Assembly (NCBI RefSeq): GCF_019456655.1
Contig: NZ_CP080332.1
Location: forward strand, 186,001 to 250,000
Length of the DNA: 64,000 bases
From: Mycolicibacterium diernhoferi
GTDB lineage: Bacteria > Actinomycetota > Actinomycetes > Mycobacteriales > Mycobacteriaceae
Reading direction: 5' to 3'
Part shown: in pieces, positions 16,050 through 24,885 of the stretch
Layout: each line of letters starts with the position of its first letter
Position numbering within the stretch: the first letter of the stretch is position 1
Notes under the pieces: generated by a model
The model's database searches: none
Told to the model about the DNA's origin: nothing
The model's input: only the letters and a program-made list of their open reading frames with translations
Program-made: the position numbers and the translations under genes

Positions 16050-17743
16050 TCTGGTGGCCAGTGGCGATCGTCGGCTGCCTCGCCCTGGCGGCATGCATCG
16101 CCGCGGCGATGCTGCCGCCACGACGAGACCGGCCGGAGACGTTGCGCCCGTTGGCCAATACTCGTCGGCTCACCCAACTGCCCGAGTACACCCGCGCTGC
16201 ACGCCGGCACCTGCGGTCTTCGGTGCTGGTGGTCGCGCTACTGACCATGGCCTTCGGGGCGGCGACCCTGGCATCGGCGCGGCCGACAGGTCTTCCCGCG
16301 CCAGGGCGAGAGACCGCGGCCAACCCGCCCGAGGACATCATGGTCTGTGTCGGCGGTCCGGAAACCGATCCAGCCGTCGACGCGACGCTGCGTTACTTCG
16401 CGGCCGCGGTCGGTGAATTCGGGACCGAACGGATCGGACTCACCTCGGCGAACCGCAGGCTGGTCCCGCTCACCCGCGACTACCAGTACGCCGCAGCGCG
16501 CTTCGCCGGTACCGCCGCGCCCCTGGTCTCTCCGGTGTCCTACACCGACTACGCGGCCAACATCGAAGATGTACTGGCGCTGTGCCTGACCGGATTTCCC
16601 GATACGGAAACCGATGCCGATACCGCGCCGCGCCGATCCCTGATCTACGTCGGGCCGGGGACGCTGGGTGGGGAAGCCGGCCCGACGCTGTTCACCGCGC
16701 AGCAGGTGCGCGAGATGGCCGCCGACGCCGGGGTCCAGATCAATGCGATCACCGACGAAACCATCACCGGCGCGGAAAGTCTGCCCGCCGAACTCGCCCG
16801 GGCGACGGGCGGACAGGTCCATCACCGCGGCGATGTCACCGCGCAACTCAGCGACATCCGACGTCATCCGCCGCCCGCCGACGCGGACCACAACACGCGA
16901 GCCGCATCGGTAGAGACGCCGGAGGTGCTCCTTGCGGCGGCCGCGTCGCTGACGGTCCTCGCGGTGTTCCTGTCGCGCGAATCCGGGCGCAGGTACCTGC
17001 CGTTGATCGCCGCCGCACTGCTGCTGGTGGCCGTGCTGCGCCCGGCGATCGGTGACACGGCGCCGGGCCTGACCACGATTGCCGGGGAACGGGAACCGAG
17101 CGTCTTCCTGATCGTGGACAGATCCGTCGCCGGGACCGCACAGGCCGACATCGCGGCCGTCGTCGAGCGCCACCCCGGGGCCCGATTCGCCCTGATCGGG
17201 TTCGACGACCGCGCGTCGCTGGACTGGCCGCTGTCCGCTGATGCGTGGACCCTGCAACCGATCATCGCCGCGATGGCACCGCAGGCCGATGAGACGACCG
17301 CCAATGCCGGCGCGGCGAATACGGTACTGCGGTATCAGTTGATCAGCGCCGTCCAGCAGTTCCCGAAGGCGCAGAACCTGGTCTACTACTTCGGCTCGGG
17401 CGCACCGAATTCGACCGTGCCGCAGCGGGAGTTCCAGGTTCCCGACGACGCGGTCGACGGCGGTGCGGTCGTGGGCTACGGCCCGGCCGGCGCGGCACGG
17501 CTGCGCGCGGTGGCAGACCAGATCGGTGTCGAGTACCTGCAGCGTGAGCGGACACCGGCGCTGGATGAGGCGATCGCCGATGCGGGCGAGCGATCGTCGG
17601 CGGAGACTGCCCCGGCTGGCCGGGGACTCGAGTTGTACTGGGTGCTGTCGGGGCCGGCGGCGGTGATCATCCTCCTGGAGCTTTACCGCGCGCTGGGCCG
17701 GTTGCGCCGCATCCACTTCGACCGGATCGCGGTCGGCCGGTGA
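16040..17743 (+). CDS. VWA-like membrane protein of the MoxR operon
   Basis: The 567-residue protein has two N-terminal membrane segments (about residues 5-27 and 62-80), an extracytoplasmic domain, a pair of central segments near residues 295-340, a second domain and a C-terminal segment near 535-555. The second domain starts SVFLIVDRSVAGTAQADIAA, like a VWA strand, but the metal-binding D-x-S-x-S has become D-R-S-V-A, so metal binding is doubtful. It looks like a fusion of two BatA/BatB-like halves. The GTG start overlaps the previous gene and its stop overlaps the next. Confidence 0.65.
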   Translation: MDLIWWPVAIVGCLALAACIAAAMLPPRRDRPETLRPLANTRRLTQLPEYTRAARRHLRSSVLVVALLTMAFGAATLASARPTGLPAPGRETAANPPEDIMVCVGGPETDPAVDATLRYFAAAVGEFGTERIGLTSANRRLVPLTRDYQYAAARFAGTAAPLVSPVSYTDYAANIEDVLALCLTGFPDTETDADTAPRRSLIYVGPGTLGGEAGPTLFTAQQVREMAADAGVQINAITDETITGAESLPAELARATGGQVHHRGDVTAQLSDIRRHPPPADADHNTRAASVETPEVLLAAAASLTVLAVFLSRESGRRYLPLIAAALLLVAVLRPAIGDTAPGLTTIAGEREPSVFLIVDRSVAGTAQADIAAVVERHPGARFALIGFDDRASLDWPLSADAWTLQPIIAAMAPQADETTANAGAANTVLRYQLISAVQQFPKAQNLVYYFGSGAPNSTVPQREFQVPDDAVDGGAVVGYGPAGAARLRAVADQIGVEYLQRERTPALDEAIADAGERSSAETAPAGRGLELYWVLSGPAAVIILLELYRALGRLRRIHFDRIAVGR

Positions 17744-18399
17744 CCGCGACGCGGCGCAGACTGCTGGTGTACTCCGCGCCGGTGGTGGTGATCGTGCTGT
17801 TGTTCGCGGTCAAACTGATATCCGCGGTGCTCGCGGGTAATGCCGCGGTGTCACACTTCGCCGAGTCCGACGGTGCCGCCCTCGAGCGCGATGCCGGGGT
17901 GTTGGGCATCGTCAACATCATCGAACCGGCCAGGGCGCCTTTCGCGGCCGGTACGGCCGCAGCGCTGCAGGGCAGGTTGGACGACGCCGACCGAGAGTTC
18001 TCACAGGCCCTGGCGCGCACAGATCAGCGGGACTCCTGCTCGGTAAGGGTGAACCTGGCAGTGGTACGGGAGGCGCAGGGCGACAATGCCGCCGCGACCT
18101 TCGACGCCCAGCCGGCCGTCGATCACTACCTTGCCGCCAAACGCGTGCTCGAGCAGGCGCCGGCCGACTGTCTGGACGCCCACACCGACACGACAGCCCG
18201 GCTCGACAGCAAGGTCGCCGCGGTCGCGACACCACCGCCACCCCCGGCGCCAAGGCCCTCGCTACCGCCGCCGGCGACGGTGCCGGCGGCACCGGCCCCG
18301 GGCAGTGTGCCGCCGGCCGATCAGGGCAACCGGCTCGACCCGGGGCAGGGGGACCCGATGGAACGGTTGCGCCGGATTCTGCAGGACGCGGCGCGCTGA
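17740..18399 (+). CDS. Membrane-anchored helical-repeat protein of the MoxR operon
   Basis: The 219-residue protein has one N-terminal membrane segment (about residues 8-28), then a helical region whose alternation of small residues (AGTAAALQGRLDDADREFSQ, then RVNLAVVREAQGDNAAA) resembles tetratricopeptide repeats. A Pro-rich tail follows from about residue 165. In other MoxR clusters a TPR protein (BatE-like) closes the operon. The GTG start overlaps the previous stop. The last codons and stop fall within a 32-bp tandem duplication. Confidence 0.65.
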   Translation: MTATRRRLLVYSAPVVVIVLLFAVKLISAVLAGNAAVSHFAESDGAALERDAGVLGIVNIIEPARAPFAAGTAAALQGRLDDADREFSQALARTDQRDSCSVRVNLAVVREAQGDNAAATFDAQPAVDHYLAAKRVLEQAPADCLDAHTDTTARLDSKVAAVATPPPPPAPRPSLPPPATVPAAPAPGSVPPADQGNRLDPGQGDPMERLRRILQDAAR

Positions 18400-18438
18400 C
18401 GCGCCGGATTCTGCAGGACGCGGCGCGCTGACGCGCCG
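18369..18438. repeat. 32-bp tandem duplication (about 2.2 copies)
   Basis: The bases at 18369-18400 recur exactly at 18401-18432, and six more matching bases follow. The first copy contains the final codons and TGA of the helical-repeat gene, and the second repeats them after the stop, so the protein is unaffected. Replication slippage is the simplest origin, and the copy number may vary between strains. Confidence 0.9.
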
Positions 18439-18488
18439 ATCGCACCCCACACCGGATTGCTAGCTGGTCTTCGTATACCGTCGGACCC

Positions 18489-19328
18489 ATGAGTCGAGTG
18501 ACGGTGATCACAGGCGGCGCCGGCGGTATGGGTGTCGCGACGGCCAAGATCGTCGGGCAGGGCAACCCGGTGCTGCTGTGTGACGTCCGGCAGGACCGGC
18601 TGGACGACGCGGCAGCCACCATGCGCGATCTCGGGATCGACGCCACGGCGGTGAACTGTGATGTCACCGATCGGCAGGCGGTCGACGAGATGTTCCGGAC
18701 CGCAGCCGGTCTGGGCCCGGTGGCGGCGGTTGTGCACGCGGCCGGAGTCAGTCCCGCGATGGGTGACGCCGAGTACGTCCTGCGCACCAACGCCATCGGA
18801 ACCCTCAACGTCAATGAGGCCTTCTTCGCGTCCGCAGCCGACGGCGGGGCCATCGTCAACGTCGCGTCGATGGCCGCGCACCTGATGCCCGAGGAGCTGA
18901 TCCCGGTCGCTGCGTTCCCGTCCGCGCTCACCGACCAGAAGGCGTTTCTGGCGGACCTGCTGGCCGCCTGCGATATCGCCGGCGCCGAAGCGCGTTCCGG
19001 CATCGCCTACGCGGTGAGCAAGAATTTCGTGAAGTGGTACAGCAGCGCGCAGGCCGAGCGATTCAACGGTCGCGGGCTGCGCATCGTCTCGGTGTCACCG
19101 GGGTCGGTGGACACCGAGATGGGTCGACTCGAAGAAGCCGGCGGCGCGGGCGCACTCGTGATGGACGCCGCCGTGCCGCGCTGGGGCAGGCCGGAAGAGA
19201 TGGCAGAACTGTTCGCCTACTGCGTCAGTGACAAAGCCGGCTACCTCACCGGCACCGACATCCTCAACGACGGAGGTGTGGTGGCCTCGTTGCGGGAGCG
19301 GGCCAGAGCAGCGGCCGCGACCCCCTGA
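18489..19328 (+). CDS. Short-chain dehydrogenase/reductase (SDR)
   Basis: The 279-residue Rossmann-fold enzyme has the cofactor loop TGGAGGMG (residues 9-16) and an acidic residue after beta-2 (LLCDVRQ) that favours NAD(H). It also has HAAGVS in place of NNAG, an active Ser in NVASMAA and the catalytic YAVSK. The C-terminal YLTGTDILNDGG is typical of classical SDRs. The insertion after the catalytic Ser (about residues 130-165) may shape the substrate pocket. The substrate is unknown. Confidence 0.86.
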   Translation: MSRVTVITGGAGGMGVATAKIVGQGNPVLLCDVRQDRLDDAAATMRDLGIDATAVNCDVTDRQAVDEMFRTAAGLGPVAAVVHAAGVSPAMGDAEYVLRTNAIGTLNVNEAFFASAADGGAIVNVASMAAHLMPEELIPVAAFPSALTDQKAFLADLLAACDIAGAEARSGIAYAVSKNFVKWYSSAQAERFNGRGLRIVSVSPGSVDTEMGRLEEAGGAGALVMDAAVPRWGRPEEMAELFAYCVSDKAGYLTGTDILNDGGVVASLRERARAAAATP

Positions 19329-19378
19329 GCCATCCGCCTCGGCGGTTGGGATCCGCGGGCAGTGGGCATATAGACCGC

Positions 19379-19876
19379 ATGTCAGCGCCGGGAAGCGAAG
19401 CATTCGAGAATCTCGTTGCCACACTCGACTATCCGATGTTCGTGGTCACCGCCGGGCCGGCGGATGATCCCGCGGGTTGCCTGGTCGGGTTCGCCAGCCA
19501 GACGAGCATCAACCCACCGCGGTTCCTCGTCGGCATATCCAAACGCAACCACACCTTTCGGGTCGCCATGACCGCCACCCACCTGGCCGTGCATCTGATC
19601 GATCGCGAGAACGTGGACCTGGCCGAGCTGTTCGGCAGCAAGACCGGTGACAACTTCGACAAATTCGCCCACTGCGCGTGGCACGCCGGCCCGCAAGGTG
19701 CACCGATCCTCGACGATGCCGCGGCCTGGTTCGTCGGGCGGGTGCTCGACCGGGTCGAGTTGGGCGACCACGTCGGACACCTCCTGGAGCCGATCGACGG
19801 CAAGGCGCCCGAGCGCGACCGGCCGTGGGTGTCCTTCAATGACGTCCGCGACATCGAGCCCGGCAAGCAGGCGTGA
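19379..19876 (+). CDS. Flavin reductase-like (FMN-binding split barrel) protein
   Basis: The 165-residue protein fits the flavin reductase domain: YPMFVVTAGPADDPAGCLVG, then SQTSINPPRFLVGISKRNHT and HLAVHLIDRENVDLAELFGS. Such proteins bind FMN and reduce it or supply it to monooxygenases. The upstream SDR gene and the downstream RibD-like reductase (three bases away) make a redox-flavoured cluster, but no oxygenase partner is seen. The ATG at 19379 matches the domain edge. Confidence 0.78.
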   Translation: MSAPGSEAFENLVATLDYPMFVVTAGPADDPAGCLVGFASQTSINPPRFLVGISKRNHTFRVAMTATHLAVHLIDRENVDLAELFGSKTGDNFDKFAHCAWHAGPQGAPILDDAAAWFVGRVLDRVELGDHVGHLLEPIDGKAPERDRPWVSFNDVRDIEPGKQA

Positions 19877-19879
19877 CCG

Positions 19880-20593
19880 ATGCCCCCGGTGCTCGCGACC
19901 GTGGACACCGTGACCGACCTGGCGGCCTTCTACGTGGACCCACCGGACGGTGTGCGGGCCAACATGATCTTCAGCGCTGATGGCGCAGCGGCTTTCGCCG
20001 GGCGCGCCGGCCCGCTGTCCAACGCCGTCGACCAGCAACTACTCGCCATCCTGCGCGGATTCGCCGACGTCGTGCTGGTCGGGGCGGGAACCGCGCGCGC
20101 CGAGAATTACGGACCGGTAAGGCTTTCCGAGAGTCAGCGGGTACAACGGCGGGTCGAAGGCCGGCCGGAAACACCCCCCATCGCGGTGGTGAGCCGGTCC
20201 GGGAATCTCCCGTCCAGATTGGCCGACGATCCGGACCAGCCGCCGATACTGGTGACGTGCGGGCGCACCGAATCGGGCGACGAGGCCGGTGGCGATCGGA
20301 GCCTGAGAGTGTTCGATGCGGGGGAGGACAGCGTCGATATTGCCCGGGCGGTGCAGGTGCTGACGGCCGCCGGGATGCCGCGCATCCTGTGTGAGGGTGG
20401 ACCCACGCTGCTCGATGAACTGGTGGAAAAGGATGCCCTCGACGAACTCTGTGTCACGATCGCGCCCAAACTCGCGGCCAGCCAGCCTGTTCGAGAATCC
20501 GCCCGGGTATCGGCGTTGCCCGCCCCGCGAGACATGCGACTGCAGCACGCCCTGACACACGGGGACTATCTGTTTCTCAAATACCGTCGCTGA
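19880..20593 (+). CDS. RibD C-terminal-like (dihydrofolate reductase fold) pyrimidine reductase
   Basis: The 237-residue protein corresponds to the reductase half of RibD without the deaminase half. Visible features are [14 protein letters not shown] near the start, [28 protein letters not shown], and the NADPH/substrate segment [17 protein letters not shown] recall M. tuberculosis Rv2671 as a close relative, reported to act as a dihydrofolate reductase-like enzyme. Riboflavin synthesis or folate bypass roles are both possible. It is three bases behind the flavin reductase gene. Confidence 0.78.
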   Translation: MPPVLATVDTVTDLAAFYVDPPDGVRANMIFSADGAAAFAGRAGPLSNAVDQQLLAILRGFADVVLVGAGTARAENYGPVRLSESQRVQRRVEGRPETPPIAVVSRSGNLPSRLADDPDQPPILVTCGRTESGDEAGGDRSLRVFDAGEDSVDIARAVQVLTAAGMPRILCEGGPTLLDELVEKDALDELCVTIAPKLAASQPVRESARVSALPAPRDMRLQHALTHGDYLFLKYRR

Positions 20594-20691
20594 CGGACAG
20601 CAGGCGACGTGCGGTCACGGGCCGTCGGCGTTTCGGGCTCGGTGCGGTGGGGAATCCATGCACAATCCCCGAGCAGACAGAGGTGGTGACG

Positions 20692-20949
20692 ATGCCGAAC
20701 TCGTCGATCAAGAACGAAAAGATGTACGAAGACCTGCGTGAGCAGGGCAATTCCAAGGAGAAGGCGGCCCGCATCTCCAATGCCGCCGCAGCGCGCGGCA
20801 AGTCCGCGGTGGGGCGCAAGGGCGGGAAGTCGGGTTCCTACGAGGACTGGACCGTCGCCGACCTCAAGAAGCGCGCCAAGGAACTCGGCATGGAAGGCTA
20901 CTCGGGCCTGACGAAGGACAAGCTCGTCGACAAACTACGCAACCACTGA
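20692..20949 (+). CDS. DUF7218-type small protein with Rho N-terminal-like (SAP) domain
   Basis: The 85-residue basic protein has an N-terminal [20 protein letters not shown] segment and a C-terminal helix-loop-helix ([20 protein letters not shown], then [12 protein letters not shown]) like the Rho N-terminal/SAP nucleic-acid-binding fold. A role in binding DNA or RNA is likely. The ATG at 20692 follows GAGGTGG, so the longer frame is rejected. Similar stand-alone proteins are common in actinobacteria. Confidence 0.75.
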   Translation: MPNSSIKNEKMYEDLREQGNSKEKAARISNAAAARGKSAVGRKGGKSGSYEDWTVADLKKRAKELGMEGYSGLTKDKLVDKLRNH

Positions 20950-20968
20950 CCTGGTGGGGAGCACCTGA

Positions 20969-21514
20969 TCACTCGGCGATACCCAACCGGTCGGCGAGGG
21001 TCAGAAAGGCCACCGCGAAATCACTGTCGGCGGTGTCGCGACGCAGCGCCGCCCAGTCGACGCGCTCGCGGACCGCGCGGACACCGGGTAGCAGTGCCGC
21101 GAAATCGCAGTAGTGCTCATTGAGCGCCCGCAGCTTCTGGGTGAGCACGAACGTCACCGGCAACACCGGCATCCGGATGGCGATCACGTCATGTTCCTCG
21201 GCGCAGTCGAGCGTCTCGGCCTGCACCGGCACGCCGTTGATCCGGTGCAGCACGTCGACCAACACCTCGCCGCTGTGGGCCTTGAACAACCAGTCCTCGG
21301 GGGGCCGTTCGATCCGGAAGCCCGCCTTGGCCAGTGTCGTCGCCGCCTCCTCCGTGTCCACCTCGGCGACCACGAAGTCCACGTCATGCACCGGTTCGGG
21401 GCCACCGGACACCCACAGTGCGTAACTGCCGGCCAGGGCGAATCTGGGCCCGTGCTCCTTCAGTGCCGACGCCGCGGCCCGCAACGCTTCGCGCAATTCC
21501 TCATGAGTCGCCAT
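20969..21514 (-). CDS. Nucleotidyltransferase-fold protein
   Basis: The 181-residue product has the nucleotidyltransferase active-site pattern: FALAGSYALWVSGGPEPVHD, then VDFVVAEVD, giving G-S near the start and D-x-D for metals. A third acidic residue is likely in VDVLHRINGV. It resembles AbiEii/MenA-type and antibiotic-modifying transferases, but no antitoxin gene sits beside it, so a toxin role is not claimed. It is divergent from the endonuclease gene with a 22-base gap, which supports the start at 21514. Confidence 0.65.
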   Translation of the reverse strand: MATHEELREALRAAASALKEHGPRFALAGSYALWVSGGPEPVHDVDFVVAEVDTEEAATTLAKAGFRIERPPEDWLFKAHSGEVLVDVLHRINGVPVQAETLDCAEEHDVIAIRMPVLPVTFVLTQKLRALNEHYCDFAALLPGVRAVRERVDWAALRRDTADSDFAVAFLTLADRLGIAE

Positions 21515-21536
21515 CCAACCTGGGTACCCACCCGGC

Positions 21537-22301
21537 ATGCGGATTGCGACCTTCAACATCCTGCACGGCCGGACAGTCGGCGACGGGGTGCACCCGGCAC
21601 GCCTGATCGAATGCGTGCGCCGACTCGACCCGGACATCCTGGCGCTTCAGGAAGTGGACCTCGAACAGCAGCGATCGGGCCGTGCGGACCTCACCGCGGT
21701 CGCCGCCGAGGCGATGGGCGCGGTCGCCCACCGCTTCGTGGCGGCGATCTCGGGCACCCCCGGTGCCACCTGGATGGCTGCCACGGGGGAGGAACAGCCC
21801 GGCACCGCCGGCTACGGCATCGCCCTGCTGTCCCGGTATCCGGCGACCAGCTGGCAGGTACTGCGGCTACCGCGGATCCCGATGCGTTTCCCGATGTACC
21901 TGCCCGGCCCGAACCGGGTCATGGTCGTCGACGAGGAACCCCGGGCCGCGGTGATCGCCCAGCTCGACACGCCGCTGGGGCCGATGTCCGTTGCCAATAC
22001 GCACCTGTCGTTCGTGCCCGGCTGGAATCGCAGACAGTTGCGCCGCCTGGTGCGTGATCTCAAAGGGCTGCCCGGGCCGCACATCCTGGCCGGCGATCTC
22101 AATCTCACCCCGGATGCGGCGGCCCGGTGGTCGGGTCTGCGACCCCTGGCGAGCGCGCTGACCTTCCCCGCGGGGGCGCCGTCGCGGCAGCTGGATCACA
22201 TCCTGACCGACGACCCCGCGCTGTGCACCCGCAACTGCACCGCACCGGTCGTCGGAATCTCCGATCACCGGCCGTTGGCCGTCGACGTCGAACTGGGCTG
22301 A
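21537..22301 (+). CDS. Endonuclease/exonuclease/phosphatase family protein
   Basis: The 254-residue enzyme shows the metal-dependent phosphodiesterase fold: RIATFNILHGRTVGDGVHPA, LALQEVDLEQQRSG (catalytic Glu), NTHLSFVPGWNRRQ, ILAGDLNLTPD and finally QLDHILTDD with GISDHRPLAVDV (catalytic Asp/His). No signal peptide is present, so a cytosolic role is likely. The substrate could be nucleic acid, a sugar phosphate or an inositol phospholipid. Its end overlaps the convergent MMPL gene by 37 bases. Confidence 0.86.
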   Translation: MRIATFNILHGRTVGDGVHPARLIECVRRLDPDILALQEVDLEQQRSGRADLTAVAAEAMGAVAHRFVAAISGTPGATWMAATGEEQPGTAGYGIALLSRYPATSWQVLRLPRIPMRFPMYLPGPNRVMVVDEEPRAAVIAQLDTPLGPMSVANTHLSFVPGWNRRQLRRLVRDLKGLPGPHILAGDLNLTPDAAARWSGLRPLASALTFPAGAPSRQLDHILTDDPALCTRNCTAPVVGISDHRPLAVDVELG

Positions 22302-24484
22302 CCCGCGTGCGCCTTGGCGGCCCGTTCCAGCGTGGTGCCCTCGATATCCAGGTCGGGCACGTAGCGGTCGAACCACTTCGAACGAATCCACATCTTGTCG
22401 CCGAGGATGCTCATCACGGCGGGGATGAGGGTGAGTCGGACCACGAAGGCGTCCAGGAAGACGCCGACGGCCAGGCTGAGACCGATGGCCTTGATGATCG
22501 GGTCGGCGCCGGCCAGGAAGGCGATGAACACGCCGAACATGATCGCCGCGGCGGCCGTCACCACCCGGGCCGACAAGCCCACGCCGTTGCGCACCGCGTC
22601 GCGCGCCTCGGTGGTGTCACTGATTTGTTCCTTGATCCGGGACACCACGAACACCTCGTAATCGCTGGACAGGCCGAAGATGATTGCCAGCACGATGATC
22701 GGCAGGAAGCTGATGGTCTCACCCGGGGTTATGCCCAGAAGTCCTGCGCCCCAGCCCCACTGGAACACCGCCACCTGCACTCCCAGGGCAGCGAACACCG
22801 AGAGCAGGAACCCGATGATCGAGGTGAGCGGTACCAGCGCCGCGCGGAAGGCGATGGTCAGCAGAATGAAGGCCAGTCCCACGACGACCACCACGAAGAT
22901 CGGCAGGGCGGCGGCGAGTTTGTCGGAGGTGTCGATGTTCGAGGCGGTAGTGCCTCCAACGAGAATCGTTGCCCCCGTGTCACTCTCGATGCTTTCCCGA
23001 TCGGCGCGAATCTGCCGGACGAGATCGGCGGTGGCCAGGTCGTTGGGCCCGCTCTCCGGGATGACCTGGATGACCGCGGTGCGATCGTCACCCCCGGCCG
23101 GAACGGCCAGGGCCACACCCGGCATTCGGTCGAGGCCGACCGCGATCACCGCGGCGGCATTCGGGTCGGTGGCCCCGGACATGTCGGCGACCACCAGCAG
23201 GGGGCCGTTGAATCCGGCCCCGAGATGCTCGGCGGTCAGATCGTAGGCCTGGCGCGAGGTATTGGACGGTGGTTGTGACGCTCCGCTGGGTAGACCCAGA
23301 TGCATTCCGAGGGTGGGTAATCCGATCACCACCAGCACGCCGATCCCACCGATCAACAATGGGATGCGGAACCGGACCACGAAGCGCGCCCATGCGGCGC
23401 CCATGGTGTGTTGCGGTGTGTAAGCGGCGACCTGAGCGACCTGCTTGGCCCGCCCGGGCTGCAGCGGTGTCTCGATGAAGGCGGCGACCTTGCCGCCGGC
23501 GAACCCGCACATCGCGGGCAGCAAGGTCAGGGAGATCAGCATCGCGATGAACACCGCCACCGCGGCCGCCGCACCCATGTAGGTGAGGAAGGGGATGCCG
23601 ACCACCGCAAGTCCGCACAGCGCGATGATCACCGTGAGGGCGGCGAACACCACCGATCCACCGGCGGTGCCGACGGCCAGCGCCGCGGCCTCGTCGCGGG
23701 GTACCAGCAGCAGCAGATTGTTGCGGTAGCGGTGCAGGATGAACAGCGCATAGTCGATACCGCATGACAGACCCAGCATGAGCGCCAGCGACTGGGTGGC
23801 GGACGGGATCTCCACGAAGGCCGCGACGACGTAGATGCCGAAAAGACCGATACCGACCCCGATTCCCGCGGTGATGATCGGCAGCCCGGCGGCGACGACG
23901 GCTCCGAAGGTGATCAGCAGAATGGCGAACGCGGCCACCACGCCGATGATCTCGGCCACCATCGGTGGCTTCACCTGGTACCCGGGATAGACGCTGCCGG
24001 AGTACTCGACCTGCAGCCCCGCCTCCTGGGCGGGCGCCATGGCCGCTTGCAATTCGGCCAGCGCCGCATCGCTGACCTCGCCGAGCGGAGCCTTCCACTG
24101 CACGGTGCCCAGCCCGACCCGCCCATCGGGGGAGATCTGGCGGGTCTGTGCGGGGCCGGCGGCCGCGGCGATTTCCGGGATGGCGGACAAGTTCGCGACG
24201 GCCCGGTCGATGGCGGGCGCGAACGCGGGGTCGGTGATCCGGAGATTCTCCGGCGCGGCGATGGTCAGCTGGGTCTGCGCGCCCGCGAACGCGGGCAGGT
24301 TCCGCTGCAACTGCTCGACGGCACGCTGAGACTCGGTGCCGGGGATGGTGAAGTTGTCACTGGGGTCCCCGCGCAGGCCCACGAAGGCGGCTGCCATCCC
24401 CAACAGCAAGGCCAGCCAGACACCCAGGACCACCCAGCGGCGGTGGAAACTGAATCTGCCGAGCGCATACAGGTAACGAGACAC
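22265..24484 (-). CDS. MMPL-family RND transporter
   Basis: The roughly 739-residue protein has the two-fold RND layout: membrane segment 1 near residue 20, a large periplasmic loop, a five-helix block, a second loop and a final block. Signature pieces include SCGIDYALFILHRYRNNLLL and SSDYEVFVVSRIKEQISDT, both around the proton-relay positions. Mycobacterial relatives export lipids or small molecules and several belong to the MMPL subset with D-Y pairs. The GTG at 24484 gives VSRYLYALGRFSF, the usual start; a TTG at 24508 would add eight residues. No associated MmpS gene is seen. Confidence 0.85.
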   Translation of the reverse strand: MSRYLYALGRFSFHRRWVVLGVWLALLLGMAAAFVGLRGDPSDNFTIPGTESQRAVEQLQRNLPAFAGAQTQLTIAAPENLRITDPAFAPAIDRAVANLSAIPEIAAAAGPAQTRQISPDGRVGLGTVQWKAPLGEVSDAALAELQAAMAPAQEAGLQVEYSGSVYPGYQVKPPMVAEIIGVVAAFAILLITFGAVVAAGLPIITAGIGVGIGLFGIYVVAAFVEIPSATQSLALMLGLSCGIDYALFILHRYRNNLLLLVPRDEAAALAVGTAGGSVVFAALTVIIALCGLAVVGIPFLTYMGAAAAVAVFIAMLISLTLLPAMCGFAGGKVAAFIETPLQPGRAKQVAQVAAYTPQHTMGAAWARFVVRFRIPLLIGGIGVLVVIGLPTLGMHLGLPSGASQPPSNTSRQAYDLTAEHLGAGFNGPLLVVADMSGATDPNAAAVIAVGLDRMPGVALAVPAGGDDRTAVIQVIPESGPNDLATADLVRQIRADRESIESDTGATILVGGTTASNIDTSDKLAAALPIFVVVVVGLAFILLTIAFRAALVPLTSIIGFLLSVFAALGVQVAVFQWGWGAGLLGITPGETISFLPIIVLAIIFGLSSDYEVFVVSRIKEQISDTTEARDAVRNGVGLSARVVTAAAAIMFGVFIAFLAGADPIIKAIGLSLAVGVFLDAFVVRLTLIPAVMSILGDKMWIRSKWFDRYVPDLDIEGTTLERAAKAHAGQPSSTSTANGR

Positions 24485-24885
24485 CAGGACCCCCGGTTGC
24501 GAGGACAAGACAACGGCCGGGTCTAGGTATGCCCGCTGACGCAGGCGGTCACACGCTCAGCAGGTGGCGGCCTGCGGATCGCCACTCGATCTTGTGCCGG
24601 TATGCGTGATCACGGCAAAGTTCCGTTCGAAAGCATCCGTGCGCCGTGGGCGCCGATCCGGGTACCGGCGTGCGGTGGCCATCGGCCGATCTGGCGAGAC
24701 ATGGCAATCGCACAGTGAACGTAAACATAAGGGTTATCCCCGATGTACGCCGATCGGAGGATCTTTCGGCAAAATTGACGTAGTCGTATCCATCTTCTAA
24801 CGCTGACGTTAATACTCAAGTCGCTGGATGGTTGCTTCAGCGAACTTTCTGAACAGCACGTGAGCACCGGAGTTAGGGGACCTTC
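24485..24885. other. Gene-free divergent gap of about 400 bases
   Basis: No convincing reading frame was found between the divergent MMPL and Ig-repeat genes. It is less G+C-rich near 24715-24830 than its surroundings. It contains TTGACG at 24775-24780 and a TAACG-N4-CGTTA inverted repeat at 24798-24811, which may be parts of the promoter and an operator for the Ig-repeat gene. The -10 element is not clear. Confidence 0.5.

Noticed and set aside
20969..21514. Reading the nucleotidyltransferase as a toxin of a toxin-antitoxin pair
   Set aside because: No small antitoxin gene lies on either side in the same orientation; the neighbours are an endonuclease-like enzyme and a SAP-domain protein on the other strand.
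24564..24800. A 78-codon ORF in the gap before the Ig-repeat gene
   Set aside because: It has no ribosome binding site or recognisable domain and lies across the likely promoter region.
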